A stretch of 64,000 nt of DNA from a bacterium (GCA_018780265.1 JADMJV010000016.1:1-64000); one strand, 5' to 3'; numbered from the stretch's first letter, positions 25,483-33,867 are shown. Program-made: numbers and translations. The notes: a model not told the origin generated them from the sequence alone.

Positions 25483-25871
25483 TTCTGTTGGATACCCACG
25501 CCTGGATCTGGTTTGTCAGCGACCCCTCGAAGTTGTCGCGACCGGCTAGAAAAGCCATCGAGGCCGCCATTGTTGGGGACGGGTTTGGCGTATCTGCTAT
25601 CAGTGTTTGGGAAGTCGCCCTGCTGGTGCTCAAGAATCGATTGGACCTCAATATCCCCGTAAGAGAGTGGGTTCGACGCTGCCAGCTACTGCCGTATTTG
25701 CGTGTGTTTCCTTTAGATGGGCACACCCTGCTGTGCGCCGCCGAGTTGAAAGGAATGCACGCCGACCCCGCGGACCGGTTTATCGTGGCCACCGCTCAAG
25801 TCCGGCAATTGTCGATCGTCACCAAGGATACCAAAATTCGGGACTACGCTGGGGTCACAACCCTTTGGTGA
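25464..25871 (+). CDS. PIN-domain toxin (VapC-like ribonuclease)
   Basis: A 135-residue PIN protein: LLDTHAWIWFVSDPSKL (first acidic residue), SVWEVALLVLKNRL (Glu), and DPADRFIVATAQV with TKDTKIRDY (third and fourth acidic residues). The family cleaves RNA, often tRNA. The GTG start overlaps the antitoxin gene. This is the only clear toxin-antitoxin pair in the window. Confidence 0.8.
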   Translation: MGFAALILLDTHAWIWFVSDPSKLSRPARKAIEAAIVGDGFGVSAISVWEVALLVLKNRLDLNIPVREWVRRCQLLPYLRVFPLDGHTLLCAAELKGMHADPADRFIVATAQVRQLSIVTKDTKIRDYAGVTTLW

Positions 25872-25927
25872 CCCACGACAGGCGCGCTGGCCTCGTGTTG
25901 CGCCAGGGAAGCCAGGGCCAGCCAGGC

Positions 25928-27769
25928 CTACTTTTGAAAACTGCCCTGGCCGATCAATTCTGCCGCCAGGCTCCATTGTCTCACCCTTTCACTCCCAAAC
26001 CGGGCCAGATAAAGATGCAGGTTCTCCCGGTTTCTGAGCACCATCCAGAGAGGATCACCATAGGCCTCCCGGCACCTATGAATGCAAAGCTGCGTTGACT
26101 CTTCAACTTGCGCTGGCGTTGGTCCGGCCGAATTGCAATAGGTCAAGTTGACCGACAGATCGGTTCCCCCTTCCACCAGATCGGAGATTCCAAATTCCTC
26201 TGGATTTCTGGCCATAGGGGAATGACGCCCCAACGTATAGACGCTGCGCCCGTATGAATGCAGCACATCGGTATTTTGGCACAAAGCGTCGATCGTCTGA
26301 ACTGCTTCCTCACGAGTCTCCCCAGGAAACCCGAAGAAGATGTATGCAAAGTTCCACAGACCGGCGGCGGCCGAGGCCCGCAGCACTTCCCACCGGCGCT
26401 GTGGGTGGACTCCTTTGGCCAGACGTTTCAAAATTCGCTCGCTGCCTGATTCAAAACCCCACAGCAGCATGGTAGCCCCTGCGCCTGGCAAGTCCGCAAG
26501 CACATCCAGAAAGCCAGCTTCACTGCGAGCATTGGCGAACCAGCGCAGATCCAGACCTGCCTCCCGAATGGCCCGTGCCATGGCACCCATCTCGGCAGGT
26601 GGCAGACATTCGTCGATGAATTCGAAATGACGAACCCCATAACTGTCGCGAAGGTGACGCAACTCCTGAATCAGCCTGGCGGGCGACTTCTTATCCAGAG
26701 TCACTCCCCAATAGGAGTCACAAAATGTACACTGCCCCCAGTAACAGCCCCGGCTGGCCTGGATGCAAACCACCGGCTCAGGTGAAAAATAGCGTTGCAA
26801 AGGGAGATCAGCCAGATCGATAGGGCCCACCTGCTCCAGCGGGGTCTCCCGGCGCGATCGAGGTGGGCCCATCGCTTCAGCCGTGACCACACCTGGCATA
26901 TCCTCAATGGCACGCCCTTGCACGACGGCCAGGGCCAACCTCTCCAGGGTAACCTCGCCCTCCCCCACCACCAAACTGTCGCAGAAAAGGTGGAAAAACT
27001 CCTTACGGGCATAGATGCGGTCGGCCACCCGGCCGAAGAAGTTGCCCCCCAGAGTCAGATGCGTGTCGGGTGCCGCTGTTTTCAGGAGGCGGGCCAGAGT
27101 GAGACCGGCCAGTACCTGCGAAAAAGAACTGATAGAAAGAGCCAGCATACGTGGTTGGAGGCGCAAAATATCGGGAACTGCGCGACGCATGAAATTTAGA
27201 AATGGATTTCCCCAGAGGTCGACAGTTGCCATTTTCATTCCGTCCACGGTCAGCGGGTAGCGCGGATTGCTGAAATTGTTCAGAGCCAGGCGAGCCGGTT
27301 CATAGGGAGCGGCGACCAACTCCAGTGCCCCGTCTATCGTGGCCATGGCCGGCACCAGGCATTTGGGGTCATAAAAGCGACCCGGGTCACGAACCACGGC
27401 AACGGCATCGAGCACCGTCTTAGAGGCTGCGACCCAAGGGTCTGGCTGGCACTCCAGAAAGGACTCCAGTCGCAAGAGATGGGCAGCGTCCAGTTCAAGG
27501 GACGGGGTTGTGACCCCCAACAACATTCGCATCTGGCACTTCTGGCGCAAATGCTCCGCCCTGGTCCGGGCCAGTTGCCCGCAAAAGGCAAGGTGTTCTG
27601 GAGTCAGTACCTCTTCATAATAGGCCAGGTTCAAATCGACAAGGCGAGTACAAATGCCGCGCGAGCGCAGGTGACCCCCGAGGGAACAAAGGGCAAAAGG
27701 AGGATTTTGTGGCGTCCACTGAGGTGGAAAGAGCAGGGCTACATCGGGCTTAGCTGGCGACGCCATCAA
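25928..27769 (-). CDS. B12-binding-domain radical SAM protein
   Basis: A 613-residue protein. The N-terminal part starts VALLFPPQWTPQNPPFALCSLGGHL, the layout of class B radical SAM enzymes with a cobalamin-binding-like domain. CYWGQCTFCD (near residue 345) binds the radical [4Fe-4S] cluster. FEFIDECLPPAEM and FGFPGETREEAVQTID are typical SAM-barrel strands. The reaction is unknown. The gene ends a probable operon with the Ca-binding protein and the small coiled-coil protein, and its start overlaps the latter by 20 bp. Confidence 0.8.
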   Translation of the reverse strand: MMASPAKPDVALLFPPQWTPQNPPFALCSLGGHLRSRGICTRLVDLNLAYYEEVLTPEHLAFCGQLARTRAEHLRQKCQMRMLLGVTTPSLELDAAHLLRLESFLECQPDPWVAASKTVLDAVAVVRDPGRFYDPKCLVPAMATIDGALELVAAPYEPARLALNNFSNPRYPLTVDGMKMATVDLWGNPFLNFMRRAVPDILRLQPRMLALSISSFSQVLAGLTLARLLKTAAPDTHLTLGGNFFGRVADRIYARKEFFHLFCDSLVVGEGEVTLERLALAVVQGRAIEDMPGVVTAEAMGPPRSRRETPLEQVGPIDLADLPLQRYFSPEPVVCIQASRGCYWGQCTFCDSYWGVTLDKKSPARLIQELRHLRDSYGVRHFEFIDECLPPAEMGAMARAIREAGLDLRWFANARSEAGFLDVLADLPGAGATMLLWGFESGSERILKRLAKGVHPQRRWEVLRASAAAGLWNFAYIFFGFPGETREEAVQTIDALCQNTDVLHSYGRSVYTLGRHSPMARNPEEFGISDLVEGGTDLSVNLTYCNSAGPTPAQVEESTQLCIHRCREAYGDPLWMVLRNRENLHLYLARFGSERVRQWSLAAELIGQGSFQK

Positions 27770-28007
27770 GCTTGACAGTCGAGATGAAGGCGGCCAACTC
27801 CTCCAAAATCGGGAGCATCTCCTCGTTGCGCAGGCGCTCTATCTCTTCAATCATCTCGGCCTGGCGGCCTAGCCGATCAGCAACCGCATCTTCGGTGGCG
27901 CGCTTTCCCCACATTTTCAATTGCAGCAATTCTTCGCGAAGCCCCTGCTGTTGGTCAATCAGGGCCAGGAAACGCTCCAGCCTTTCTTCCACCTCGCCTC
28001 GCGTCAT
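27750..28007 (-). CDS. Small coiled-coil protein
   Basis: An 85-residue, strongly charged helical protein (EVEERLERFLALIDQQQGL; EMIEEIERLRNEEMLPILEE) with no motif I recognise. It lies between the Ca-binding protein (3 bp gap) and the radical SAM gene (20 bp overlap), so the three look translationally linked. It may be an adaptor or chaperone for one of them. Confidence 0.6.
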   Translation of the reverse strand: MTRGEVEERLERFLALIDQQQGLREELLQLKMWGKRATEDAVADRLGRQAEMIEEIERLRNEEMLPILEELAAFISTVKLDGVAS

Positions 28008-28010
28008 TTG

Positions 28011-29021
28011 TCAGGTAGCCATCTGGTAGGCCTGGAAAAACAGCATCATCCAGGCCATATTCATTTGTGAATCGTACAGCAACGGGGGGGGCCCGGTCAT
28101 TGCACCCAAAGCCGGAGGCATGGCCCCCTCCTGCTTAAATTTATCCAGGTACTCGTTCCACTCTGTTCGCTGTTTGGCTCCCGCCTTCATGCGGTCGGTA
28201 ATGCGCGTCAGGTCCTCATCCTTCAGGTCATATTTTTCCTTCAGAGAAGTTACCGCATCCCCAAATTTGTAGTCGGCCGTCTCCAATTGCCCATTGCCAT
28301 TACCGTCTACAAAGTAGTCTCCGTTGCCAAACTTGACTCCTTTGGCGGAGATCTCCTTACCGTCTTTGTCCTTCGTCTTAATGTCACCAACCTCGGCCTC
28401 GATACCGAATTCGCTCTTCAGGTCTTTGGCCAAATCTTCGTAGCTCTTTGATTTACCTTCCTTGAGCAATGCCTGAATGGCCAGCATCGTCTCCGGTGAG
28501 TTGGCCAGATTGCTTTTCATGCCCTGGCCACTTTGAGCCACGCCGTGGGGGTCTTCTTCGATTCGAGCAGCCATACTCAAACTGGCCGACCCGGATTGAT
28601 GGGCGCCCATCTGGTTCATGGCCATCATTGCGAAAACTGCGCCGAAGCCAACCGAGCCCATTCCGAAACCGTTGCTGCTGGCCGCCAGGGCCATATTCGC
28701 ACCCGGCGCCATAGCCATAGGGCCCGGACCCATGGGCGCGAAAGCAGGGCTGGTCCAGGCTGCCGCAGCAAAGCCCATCGCCCCTGACTGCAAAGAGTTA
28801 AAGCGATCCACGCCCGAATTCCACGAATCGGCGGCCATCCCACCGCCTCCCAGCATACTGAGAAAAAAGGCTTCCAAATGCCTGGCCGCCACCAAACCCT
28901 GCATGGCGTGCCCCGACAACTGGTTGTTCGGGGCGAAATTATTCAGAGCCGATGGGGGCGCGTAGGACATTTCCATGTTCGCCAACTGCATGTAACTCGC
29001 GGCTGAAAAACCGATATTCAT
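28011..29021 (-). CDS. Second Ca-binding-loop protein with low-complexity N terminus
   Basis: A 336-residue protein. The first 150 residues are rich in Gly, Ala, Met, Asn and Ser without a Sec signal. FVDGNGNGQLETADYKFGD near residue 240 is an EF-hand-like loop, followed by helices ending LMNITR-like text and a hydrophobic C terminus. It shares composition and style with the 5708-7087 protein and, like it, lies in a group controlled by an FNR-type box. AGGAGG precedes the ATG. The function is unknown; a surface or secreted role is a guess. Confidence 0.65.
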   Translation of the reverse strand: MNIGFSAASYMQLANMEMSYAPPSALNNFAPNNQLSGHAMQGLVAARHLEAFFLSMLGGGGMAADSWNSGVDRFNSLQSGAMGFAAAAWTSPAFAPMGPGPMAMAPGANMALAASSNGFGMGSVGFGAVFAMMAMNQMGAHQSGSASLSMAARIEEDPHGVAQSGQGMKSNLANSPETMLAIQALLKEGKSKSYEDLAKDLKSEFGIEAEVGDIKTKDKDGKEISAKGVKFGNGDYFVDGNGNGQLETADYKFGDAVTSLKEKYDLKDEDLTRITDRMKAGAKQRTEWNEYLDKFKQEGAMPPALGAMTGPPPLLYDSQMNMAWMMLFFQAYQMAT

Positions 29022-29048
29022 GGACGGACCTCCTGGCTTATTCGCTCC

Positions 29049-29090
29049 AGCTTAAGTCAATCATTCGTCCTTTGCCTTGATCTGTATCAA
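29049..29090 (-). promoter_or_regulatory. Perfect FNR-consensus box upstream of the 29021 operon
   Basis: TTGATCTGTATCAA (29077-29090) is the exact FNR consensus TTGAT-N4-ATCAA. TAAGCT (29049-29054, minus strand) follows after 22 bp, giving a leader of about 21 nt with AGGAGG before the ATG at 29021. Confidence 0.8.
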
Positions 29091-29096
29091 GGTTCT

Positions 29097-29456
29097 CTAT
29101 TTGCCACCGCATGTACAGCCGCCCTGGCGCCCCAACTGAAAGACGTAGTCGGCAATCTGCCTGCGCTCCGACTCCGTCAGGCTCTGGCCAAAACCGGGCA
29201 TGGCGGTCCCCTCCAGGCCGTGCGTAATCGTGCGAAAGACCGGGCCCGGACCGCAACCAAATTTGTAGGGGCGGCGAGTCAGGTCCCGGGGAGCCGGGTC
29301 CAGCGCGGCCCCGGCGGGTCCATCGCCCTTGCCCTCGGGGCCGTGGCAACTCTGACAGTTCTGTACAAACAGGTCACGCCCAGCCGACGTCTCCTGCGCG
29401 CCAGCCGAAACCGCACAGAAGCCCAAAAAAAGGGAGCAGATCAATTTGATTCGCAT
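29097..29456 (-). CDS. Exported monohaem c-type cytochrome
   Basis: A 119-residue protein with a Sec signal peptide (LICSLFLGFCAVSAGAQ, cleavage near residue 21), the haem motif CQSCHGPEGKGDGPAG and a likely axial methionine in GTAMPGFGQSL. This is the class I cytochrome c layout of small periplasmic electron carriers. I start at the ATG at 29456, which has GGAGG 5 nt upstream, rather than a TTG 18 nt earlier. The C terminus ends in an odd GGCTCGGK with a second CxC. It has its own FNR-type box. Confidence 0.85.
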   Translation of the reverse strand: MRIKLICSLFLGFCAVSAGAQETSAGRDLFVQNCQSCHGPEGKGDGPAGAALDPAPRDLTRRPYKFGCGPGPVFRTITHGLEGTAMPGFGQSLTESERRQIADYVFQLGRQGGCTCGGK

Positions 29457-29470
29457 ATCAACCTCCGCGC

Positions 29471-30589
29471 TCAAACTATCTCAAGGCCTATCCCTCCCGG
29501 AATGACCTGGATCAACTTCAAAAAAAGCTCGACTCGCTCATGCACAGACAAGGACCCCCATCGCCTGGTTTCCTGTTGCATTTGGCGCTGGTAGTCCGTG
29601 TAGCAAGAGCAATGAAGGCTTTTCAAAACGTCCAGGTCACGACTGAACAGGAACTTCTCGATCGCCAAAATGGTGGACTCCTTGCAGTCTGGACAGGCAC
29701 GGGCACAACAGGAACCCGGATTGATCCAATCCTTCAACTCCGTGGTGTTGACCATAGGGACGCTGCCCAGAGTATCAGCATTCCTCGTCAAGATCTCCAC
29801 CACCGACCAAATCCAACCCGGTTGGTAGTGACCCCTGGCGTGCATTTCTGAGAGAAGCGTACCCGGAGCCACCCGAGTGGGACACAGGGTACTGTGAGTC
29901 ACCCCAAGCCGGGAAAGATAGCCCAGCGAGGCAACCGCGTCCTCGATGGCCTCCGCTTCCGTGAGAAAGGGAGGCTTAACCATCAGAAAGGCTACCGCCA
30001 GGTATTCATTGGCGTGCAATATGGCCACCGCCCTCTCAAAGGCCAGGCGGCTACAAGTGGTGTTAATGGCGACTTCGCGCACAAAATCGTCGGCCGACTG
30101 CAGACCCATAAAAACAGCCAGCTTCTTGAAACCCAGACCCCTCCTGGCGGCCGCAATCTTACTCTCGGAAAGAAACTGAGGCAAGGATTCTACGGCCAAA
30201 ATGGCCGCCTGACTGCCGCCGATCCGTTCAAAAATGTGGGCCCTGACCTGGGGGCCTAACTCCCGGTCACTGAAAAAATTGCCGTTACAGAAAAGGGTGA
30301 TCAGCTCGTAATTGTCGATGCAGTCCCCTTCAAAAGCCCCCTCAAATTGTCGAATCAGGTCCTCAGACCGAACGCCGCGGCGTGACTCGCCAGGAAACGG
30401 GCACATGGTGCAAGTTGCAATGCTGCAGCCGCCGGTCAACAAAATGATGCGCTTCCTCTTGCGCAACCGGCCGTCGAAAAGAATCTGATCGGATTTTACG
30501 CCCATGGCCCGGTCCACCGGCAAATCCTGGAAATCATTCCGCCTGATCCCCCGGCTGTAAGCCGACAGCCTGGACCGCAATTGCATTCT
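29471..30589 (-). CDS. Radical SAM protein (TIGR01210/RaSEA-like)
   Basis: About 372 residues. GGCSIATCTMCPFPG carries the C-x3/4-C-x2-C radical SAM cysteines. ELITLFCNGNFFSDREL and VESLPQFLSESKIAAARR resemble the Elp3-like and archaeosine-synthase-like (TIGR01210) group. Two more cysteine pairs (CCARACPDC; CSCY) near the C terminus may bind a metal or a second cluster. Upstream in-frame ATGs exist (for example 30649), but the promoter-like TACAAA at 30611 puts the transcript start near 30604, so ATG 30589 is preferred. The substrate is unknown. Confidence 0.7.
   Translation of the reverse strand, partial: RMQLRSRLSAYSRGIRRNDFQDLPVDRAMGVKSDQILFDGRLRKRKRIILLTGGCSIATCTMCPFPGESRRGVRSEDLIRQFEGAFEGDCIDNYELITLFCNGNFFSDRELGPQVRAHIFERIGGSQAAILAVESLPQFLSESKIAAARRGLGFKKLAVFMGLQSADDFVREVAINTTCSRLAFERAVAILHANEYLAVAFLMVKPPFLTEAEAIEDAVASLGYLSRLGVTHSTLCPTRVAPGTLLSEMHARGHYQPGWIWSVVEILTRNADTLGSVPMVNTTELKDWINPGSCCARACPDCKESTILAIEKFLFSRDLDVLKSLHCSCYTDYQRQMQQETRRWGSLSVHERVELFLKLIQVIPGGIGLEIV
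29475..29515 (-). promoter_or_regulatory. FNR/DNR-type box of the cytochrome c gene
   Basis: ATGACCTGGATCAA (29502-29515, first base off consensus) lies inside the 3' end of the upstream radical SAM gene. GATAGT (29475-29480) follows after 21 bp on the minus strand. Confidence 0.6.
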
Positions 30590-30610
30590 CTGACTCAACA
30601 AGGCTCTGCT

Positions 30611-30680
30611 TTTGTAGCACGCAGCCCGACAGCCAGCCTTGACCCACATCAAGGACCACTCACCAAAGTGTGGATACACT
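30611..30680. promoter_or_regulatory. Shared FNR/DNR-type box for radical SAM and tryptophanase genes
   Basis: TTGACCCACATCAA (30639-30652). On the plus side TACACT (30675-30680) follows after 22 bp. On the minus side TACAAA (30611-30616) also lies 22 bp away. The symmetric spacing supports divergent control. Confidence 0.75.
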
Positions 30681-30710
30681 GACCCCGTGAAAGAACCGAG
30701 TGAAATCTGA

Positions 30711-32069
30711 GTGACCCAAGACTTCCGCACAATTATTGAGCCGTTTCGTATCAAGGCCGTGGAATCCATCCCCATGCTGGATGGTCCCACTCGCTATGAG
30801 GCGCTGCAAAGGGCGGGCCACAACCTGTTTTGCCTGAGAGCCGAGGAGGTCACCATTGACCTGCTGACTGATTCCGGCACGGGAGCAATGAGTTCCCGCC
30901 AATGGGCAGCCCTCATGCTGGGAGATGAAAGTTACGCCGGCAGTCGCTCTTTCTTTCGGTTCGAGACCGCCGTTCGACAACTGACGGGCTACGCCCACAT
31001 CTTTCCTGTCCACCAGGGGAGAGCCGCCGAACGTATCCTGGCCCGAACCATCCTCAAGCCTGGTCAAATTGTGGCCAACAATACCCACTTCGATACCACC
31101 CGAGCCAATATTGAGCAAGCCGGAGCCATTGCCCTCGACTTACCAACGAGCAGGGCTTCGCAAACCAGGGACGCGACTCGCTTTAAGGGCGATATGGATG
31201 TGCCCGCCCTGGAAGAACTGCTTGCCCAAAAGAAAACCGAGGTGGCTCTGGTCATGCTTACGCTCACCAACAATGCGGTTGGCGGTCAGCCGGTGAGCAT
31301 GGACAACCTGGAAAAGGTGAGTCAGGTTTGTCGACGGGCCTCTGTGCCCTTCTTCCTGGACGCCGCCCGATTCGCCGAAAATGCATGGTTTATTCGCACT
31401 CACGAGCCTGGCTACCAGGATTGGACCCTGCCGGCCATTGCCCACAAAATGTTTCGTCTGGCCGATGGCTGCACGATCTCGGCCAAAAAGGATGGCATCG
31501 TCCATATCGGCGGTGTACTGGCTACTCAGCGTCAGGATTGGGCCGATCTCTTCCGCTGCGAGATGATTCTGGGTGAAGGTTTTCCAACCTACGGAGGCCT
31601 GGCCGGCCGCGACCTGGAGACCATGGCGGTAGGCCTGGAAGAGTCGCTCGATGCCGACTATCTGCGCTACCGAGTGCGCAGCATAGCCTACTTTGCCGAG
31701 GGACTGGAAAAAGTTGGTATGCCCGTGGTACAGCCCCCCGGGGGTCACGCCGTCTTTGTCGATGCTGGCGCCTTCCTCCCGCACATTCCGGCCCGGCAGT
31801 TCCCTGGCCAGGCCCTGGCGGCAGCCTTCTACCTGGAAGGAGGAGTGCGCGGAGTCGAAGTGGGCTCTCTGATGTTTCCCGACTCCCGATTGCAGCTACT
31901 GCGGCTGGCGCTTCCCCGCCGAGTCTACACGCAAGCGCACATTGACTACGTAATCGAGGTGGCAGAGCGAATCGTCGCCAAAGCCTCCCTGCTGAAAGGC
32001 TACCAAATCGTGCACGAGCCTCCGTTCCTGCGACACTTCTCGGCCACGATGCAGCCCTTTGAATCGTGA
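30711..32069 (+). CDS. tnaA: Tryptophanase
   Basis: A 452-residue PLP enzyme of the tryptophanase/tyrosine phenol-lyase family, with the PLP lysine in ISAKKDGIVHIGG and ESYAGSRSFFRFE near the N terminus. Two substrate positions favour tryptophan. The residue equivalent to the phenol-lyase arginine (VRGMERG) is valine here (VRGVEVGS). The C-terminal LRHFSA has the histidine of tryptophanases where phenol-lyases have Phe. It splits tryptophan to indole, pyruvate and ammonia. The start is GTG, about 24 nt after the predicted transcript start. No tnaC-like leader is visible. Confidence 0.85.
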   Translation: MTQDFRTIIEPFRIKAVESIPMLDGPTRYEALQRAGHNLFCLRAEEVTIDLLTDSGTGAMSSRQWAALMLGDESYAGSRSFFRFETAVRQLTGYAHIFPVHQGRAAERILARTILKPGQIVANNTHFDTTRANIEQAGAIALDLPTSRASQTRDATRFKGDMDVPALEELLAQKKTEVALVMLTLTNNAVGGQPVSMDNLEKVSQVCRRASVPFFLDAARFAENAWFIRTHEPGYQDWTLPAIAHKMFRLADGCTISAKKDGIVHIGGVLATQRQDWADLFRCEMILGEGFPTYGGLAGRDLETMAVGLEESLDADYLRYRVRSIAYFAEGLEKVGMPVVQPPGGHAVFVDAGAFLPHIPARQFPGQALAAAFYLEGGVRGVEVGSLMFPDSRLQLLRLALPRRVYTQAHIDYVIEVAERIVAKASLLKGYQIVHEPPFLRHFSATMQPFES

Positions 32070-32107
32070 TCTAGATCAATTGCTTCAGAGCCCAAAGGTG
32101 GTTCAAT
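32066..32107 (+). promoter_or_regulatory. FNR-type box upstream of cysteine synthase
   Basis: GTGATCTAGATCAA (32066-32079) overlaps the tryptophanase stop. TTCAAT (32102-32107) follows after 22 bp. The predicted transcript start (about 32114) is 2 nt before the ATG at 32116, suggesting a near-leaderless mRNA. Confidence 0.5.
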
Positions 32108-32115
32108 GGACGCCT

Positions 32116-33102
32116 ATGCTCGATGTCCATGAAATCACCTGTCCCCGGAGAGTGCCAACCTGTCTGGTATCTTCCAACGTGCTCGACATGATCGGCCACA
32201 CCCCGCTAATCCCTCTTCGCCGAGCCAGTGCTTCGACCGGCTGCCGTATCCTGGCCAAAGCCGAATTTCTCAACCCGAGTGGCAGTATCAAGGACCGTCT
32301 GGCCCAGTTTTTGCTGGAAGAAGCCGAGCGCCGCGGCGAACTAAAGCCCGGGTCTACGGTGCTGGAAGTGACCAGCGGTAACACCGGCATCGCACTGGCC
32401 ATGGTTGGCGCTATGAAGGGATACCGTGTGGTGATCATGATGCCCCGCTCGGTCAGCCATGAGAGGCGCAACATGATTCGAGGATTTGGGGCCGAACTCA
32501 GACTGCTGGACGGGTTGCTGCACATGCAGTCGGCCGTCCGCCAGGCTATAGAGATCGCTCACCGAGACCCACACATCTTTTTGCCAAGCCAGTTCTCCAA
32601 CCCGGACAATCCACTTTGTCACGAACAGCGCACGGGTCCAGAAATTCTCTTTCAAGCGGGCGGAAAACTGGACGCATTCGTGATGGGAGTCGGTACTGGT
32701 GGAACCTTGATGGGGGTTGCTCGGGCCCTCCGTAATGCCAACAGCCCGGCCAGGATCATCGCGGTCGAACCGGCCGAGTCGGCGGTCATGTCAGGCAACC
32801 AGCCCGGCTGCCACGGCATCCAGGGATTGGCGGACGGGTTCATTCCCGAAATCGTCGAGGTCGCAAGGATTGACCAAATTGTGCGTATCAGCACCGCTGA
32901 AGCCCACCACATGGCCCGCCAACTGGCCCGCGAAGAGGGCCTGCTGGTGGGCATCTCGGCGGGCGCCAACGTCCTGGCAGCGGAACGTGTGGCGCTTGAG
33001 TTAGGTTCGGGGCACACCGTGGTGACCATTCTGCCCGACCGCGGGGAGCGCTACCTGAGCCTCGATGATGACGCAGACCAGGCACGCTGCCAGGAGGGCT
33101 AA
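32116..33102 (+). CDS. cysK: Cysteine synthase family PLP enzyme (CysK-like)
   Basis: A 328-residue type II PLP enzyme. IGHTPLIPL, NPSGSIKDRLA (PLP lysine), TSGNTGIALA, MGVGTGGTLMGVA and GLLVGISAGANV are all in the expected order. O-acetylserine sulfhydrylase is the usual activity; cystathionine beta-synthase-like or other beta-replacement reactions are possible. An open reading from 32059 would overlap tryptophanase, so I prefer ATG 32116. Following tnaA under a box of the same type, it could use serine or indole-pathway products, but that is speculative. Confidence 0.8.
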   Translation: MLDVHEITCPRRVPTCLVSSNVLDMIGHTPLIPLRRASASTGCRILAKAEFLNPSGSIKDRLAQFLLEEAERRGELKPGSTVLEVTSGNTGIALAMVGAMKGYRVVIMMPRSVSHERRNMIRGFGAELRLLDGLLHMQSAVRQAIEIAHRDPHIFLPSQFSNPDNPLCHEQRTGPEILFQAGGKLDAFVMGVGTGGTLMGVARALRNANSPARIIAVEPAESAVMSGNQPGCHGIQGLADGFIPEIVEVARIDQIVRISTAEAHHMARQLAREEGLLVGISAGANVLAAERVALELGSGHTVVTILPDRGERYLSLDDDADQARCQEG

Positions 33103-33114
33103 ACCGAGCCCGGA

Positions 33115-33867
33115 CTACTTGATATATTTGTAGACGTCTTTTCCTTCGGCGACCATCTTGCCTGAAGCGTCATAGGCACGCAGATACGGGATCGATTGGA
33201 TCGCATATTGCTTCGAAACGGGAGACTCCCACTTGGCGATGTCGATCTTGAGTACTGCATATTGGGTGTTCTGGGCGAGGGCGTCCAACCTGGGCGCCAA
33301 ATTTCTACAAGCCGGTCACCAGTCGGCGGTAAACTCAACGATGTTAATGCGACCCGGCACCAGGTTGGCGACTACGTCTACAGACGACCCGGACTTGTTG
33401 ATAAACTTGTTGATCGGGCCCTGAGCCGGAGGCGCCTTAGCCACCGGCGTTGCTGAGGTGGATGCCGACGAGGCCGCGGTCATCAGATTGACATCGATTG
33501 TGCCCATCCCTTTGTTGGTAACTACCTTCGCTCCCATTAACTGGGCGGCGGTTTCCATGGGCACCAACCCGGACTGGCTCTCCACCTCTTGACCGGCAAT
33601 CACGACTTTGCCGGATGCAGCGGTGACCTCGGCGGGTGCCTCGCCGGGCATGCGCACGATAGTTCCCCCTTCCGGGGTCTGCTCCACGGTAGCCCCCATG
33701 GCCTCGGCAAAGGTCTTAAGATCGACCCACAGCTTGCCTTCGCTGCGCTTGACAGGTCCCTTAAAGGGACGGTTTCTGACGTAGAGTTGGTCGGCCGCCA
33801 CCGAGGTGCACAAAGCACCCAGCAGTGAGAGGCCGACAACCCCCATAGACCACTTTAGTTTGTTCAT
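33115..33867 (-). CDS. Exported thioredoxin-like selenoprotein with stalk domain (UGA = selenocysteine 184)
   Basis: Reading through one in-frame TGA (33316-33318) gives 250 residues. They comprise a Sec signal peptide (residues about 7-24), a copper-amine-oxidase-N-like stalk domain (LYVRNRPFKGPV ... LWVDLKTFAEAMGATVE ... GTIDVNLM, about 27-135), a Ser/Ala/Pro linker and a thioredoxin domain. That domain reads INIVEFTADW, then UGA, then PACRNLAPRLDALA, and later SIPYLRAYDASGKMV with the cis-proline. The UGA sits exactly where WCxxC has its first cysteine, leaving U184-P-A-C187. The frame after it is intact for 66 codons and conserved. A SECIS-like hairpin follows. It is read as a selenoprotein rather than a broken gene. 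Start ATG 33867 has GGAG upstream. Confidence 0.8.
33280..33298 (-). promoter_or_regulatory. Candidate bacterial SECIS element
   Basis: Starting 20 nt from the U of the UGA, GGCG (positions +21 to +24) pairs with CGCC (+36 to +39). An inner CC/GG pair closes a loop containing AGGUU. The loop GG lies about 26 nt after the UGA, within the range reported for bacterial SECIS hairpins, and the GGU loop resembles that of E. coli fdhF. It is seen by eye, not folded by program. Confidence 0.6.

Noticed and set aside
30711..32069. Tyrosine phenol-lyase
   Set aside because: The arginine specific for phenol-lyases is replaced by valine and the C-terminal histidine of tryptophanases is present.
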